From positions 682,001 to 746,000 of the forward strand of contig NC_015422.1 of NCBI RefSeq assembly GCF_000204645.1: 64,000 bases of DNA, in the 5' to 3' direction. The notes beneath the pieces are model-generated. The model was not told the DNA's origin, searched no databases, and saw only the letters and a program-made list of their open reading frames with translations. The DNA comes from Alicycliphilus denitrificans K601. GTDB taxonomy: Bacteria; Pseudomonadota; Gammaproteobacteria; Burkholderiales; Burkholderiaceae_C. Positions 62,661 through 64,000 of the stretch are shown here, piece by piece. Both the position numbers and the translations under genes were made by a program. Within the stretch, counting starts at the first letter, position 1; every line of letters starts with the position of its first letter.

Positions 62661-62675
62661 GCATGTTGCGTGCCA
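62661..62675 (-). promoter_or_regulatory. Sigma-54-type promoter of the DUF4114 PEP-CTERM gene
   Basis: On the minus strand TGGCACG-CAAC-ATGC matches TGGCACG-N4-TTGC with one mismatch, 52 bp before the ATG. Together with the site at 28278-28293 it suggests that PEP-CTERM genes here form a sigma-54 regulon. Confidence 0.75.
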
Positions 62676-62803
62676 AATAATAAAATCAACAACTTATGTG
62701 CGAGCGGTCTGTGGGGTGTAAAAAAATCTGACGGTCCTGGCCCTGCTGAAGAGGGGCGCCGCTCGCAGCTGAAAGCTGCGCTTCCTGCCGTTGGCTGTCG
62801 TGC

Positions 62804-63646
62804 CTATGCCATGGCGCCGAGCCACGCCAGCGTCAGGTCTTCCACTTGCAATTGCCAGGCCGGTTGCGAGAAAGTGTGGTCGGCGCCGGCGATGTCGTGC
62901 CTGCTCACGCCAGGGCGCTGCAGGACATGGCTCCAGGCCGATTGCGTGGCTGTGTACTCGACAAATTCCTGCGCCGTCAGGTCGCGCTCGCTCAGTATGA
63001 GAAGGATTTTGCCCTCGAACGCTTGCCAGGCATGCGCCATGCGCTCTTGAAATGAGAGTGAAGGCGCTACTGCATGCCGCATAGCGCGCAGGTTGTTCCA
63101 TGCGCTACGCAGCGCCGTCAAGCCTACGCCGCCGCTTGCCAGCTTGCGCCAGAAGTCTGGCTCCAGGATGCGCTGGCGGTAGTAGTGCTTGACCCGCGCA
63201 CGTGCCAGGCCGGCTTCGGACCGCACCCAGGGATTGAGCAGGGCCAGGCCGGTCACGCTCGGATCCTGCGTTGCCTGCATGTACAGCAGGCTGGCCGAGG
63301 CCCCGTCGCACAAGCCCCAGAGCACGGCGTGCCGAACGGGCGCGGCGCGCAGCATCGCCTCCACGGCGGCTGCAATATGGGGGGCGGTGTTTTCGAATGG
63401 CACGGGTTCGCCGGGACTGTCGCCCATGCCCGGCAGGTCGAAGCGCAGCACGGGGTGGCCGGCGGCTGCCAGGCGGCGGGCCAGTCGCACGAACTGCCGG
63501 TGGCTGCCCACGCGGTGCTGGGCGCCACCTACCACCACCACTACGCCAATGTGCCGCATGGGGGTATCCGGCGCGGGCAGGGTCAGGATGCCCAGCATGT
63601 CGAAGCCGTCGCCGGCTATGTGAATGGGCTGTTCCTGGACGTTCAT
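62804..63646 (-). CDS. Exosortase A-associated hydrolase 1 (alpha/beta fold)
   Basis: This 280-residue alpha/beta hydrolase has VVVVVGGAQHRVGSHRQFVR, FDLPGMGDSPGE, the nucleophile-elbow region VLWGLCDGASASLLYM (a G-L-C-D-G motif with Cys in place of the usual Ser) and a late His in GADHTFSQPAWQ. This is the TIGR03100-type family found with XrtA; the Cys nucleophile is typical of it. The substrate is unknown. ATG 63646 overlaps the stop of the next upstream gene. Confidence 0.92.
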   Translation of the reverse strand: MNVQEQPIHIAGDGFDMLGILTLPAPDTPMRHIGVVVVVGGAQHRVGSHRQFVRLARRLAAAGHPVLRFDLPGMGDSPGEPVPFENTAPHIAAAVEAMLRAAPVRHAVLWGLCDGASASLLYMQATQDPSVTGLALLNPWVRSEAGLARARVKHYYRQRILEPDFWRKLASGGVGLTALRSAWNNLRAMRHAVAPSLSFQERMAHAWQAFEGKILLILSERDLTAQEFVEYTATQSAWSHVLQRPGVSRHDIAGADHTFSQPAWQLQVEDLTLAWLGAMA

Positions 63647-64000
63647 GCCTGGGGCGGGTGGGTGAGGGCGGCCAGGGTGGCCTGGACCAGGGCGGGGGCT
63701 TCGTCGGTGCCCACGGTTTGCCAGAAGGGCGGGCTTTCCACGGCTTGTGCCTGTACCTGCCAGCCCGCGGCATGCCAGGCCGAGAGTTGTTTGCCGGCGG
63801 CGGGGCTGAGCGAGGGTGTTTGCGCGGCTGATGTTTCCAGCCACACCAGCCGCCCCGGCTGCAGCGAACCGGGGTCGGGCATGTGCGCCTCGGCCAGCCC
63901 TTGGGCCAGTCGGGGGCTCAATGTGTAGCCGGCAATGGCGATGGCCAGCCCTTGTGCTAGCGTCTGTGAGGGGGGCGGCTCACCCGTGCTGCCGGCGCCC
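63643..64000 (-). CDS. Exosortase A-associated hydrolase 2, C-terminal part
   Basis: This frame is open from the window edge to the TGA at 63645-63643, giving the last 118 codons. The tail GRLVWLETSAAQTPSLSPAA, then AWHAAGWQVQAQAVESPPFW and QTVGTDEAPAL, matches the end of TIGR03101-type hydrolase 2 proteins. The catalytic part lies beyond the window. It overlaps hydrolase 1 by four bases; the two are the usual pair beside exosortase A. Confidence 0.82.
   Translation of the reverse strand, partial: GAGSTGEPPPSQTLAQGLAIAIAGYTLSPRLAQGLAEAHMPDPGSLQPGRLVWLETSAAQTPSLSPAAGKQLSAWHAAGWQVQAQAVESPPFWQTVGTDEAPALVQATLAALTHPPQA

Overview
The window is a GC-rich chromosomal segment from a betaproteobacterium, most likely Comamonadaceae (Acidovorax/Alicycliphilus/Diaphorobacter-like). 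The evidence is the family resemblance of the housekeeping proteins (rplM-rpsI, ErpA, GlmS next to an Lrp-type regulator, CbpA/CbpM), the interspersed AGCGCTT-type palindromic repeats, and a complete exosortase A (XrtA/PEP-CTERM) exopolysaccharide locus. No rRNA, tRNA or CRISPR array was seen.

Bases 1-17915 are mostly core genome: tlyA (3' end), metF, rlpA, rlmJ, a membrane Ser/Thr kinase, rplM-rpsI, erpA, anmK with an M23 peptidase, tyrS, a LysR regulator, glmU with an overlapping histidine kinase, cbpM-cbpA, an Lrp/AsnC regulator and glmS. Between erpA and anmK a 533-bp non-autonomous element with 28-bp terminal inverted repeats has landed in the loop of their shared terminator. The two terminator arms are now 546 bp apart, and a 9-10 bp target duplication is still readable.

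Bases 17940-22806 look like a decayed Tn7-like insertion at attTn7. One end starts exactly 25 bp after the glmS stop and carries tandem 20-bp repeats. The other end is an inverted, similar sequence with three spaced repeats sharing the AATAAAGTC core of Tn7 TnsB sites. No tns genes remain. Inside are an intact IS21-family element (istAB), an IS66-family remnant, a short possible IS110-type remnant, and the first ~34 codons of a gene resembling large STGGAG-type defence proteins, cut off by IS21.

Bases 22813-27231 hold a periplasmic redox module: an MXKDX-repeat protein, a Tat-exported molybdopterin oxidoreductase with a cytochrome b561-type membrane subunit, a divergent two-component system, and a small secreted protein.

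Bases 27407-64000 are the XrtA exopolysaccharide/protein-sorting locus. A PEP-CTERM vWA protein with a sigma-54-type promoter is followed by manC and then a long, tightly packed plus-strand run: export lipoprotein, chain-length protein, tyrosine autokinase, TIGR03016-type outer-membrane protein, ATPase, deacetylase, FemAB-like protein, glycosyltransferase, xrtA, amidotransferase, three more glycosyltransferases, a membrane glycosyltransferase, a 43-aa membrane peptide, an O-ligase, two more deacetylases and a GNAT-type protein. A minus-strand block supplies a GT2, a flippase, and a 4-epimerase plus 6-dehydrogenase for UDP-HexNAc-type sugars. A lipoprotein resembling polysaccharide lyases, a second GNAT-type protein, a DUF4114 PEP-CTERM protein (also behind a sigma-54-type promoter) and the two exosortase-A-associated hydrolases close the window. 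Together these genes would make, chemically decorate, polymerise and export an exopolysaccharide and process PEP-CTERM proteins coordinately with it.
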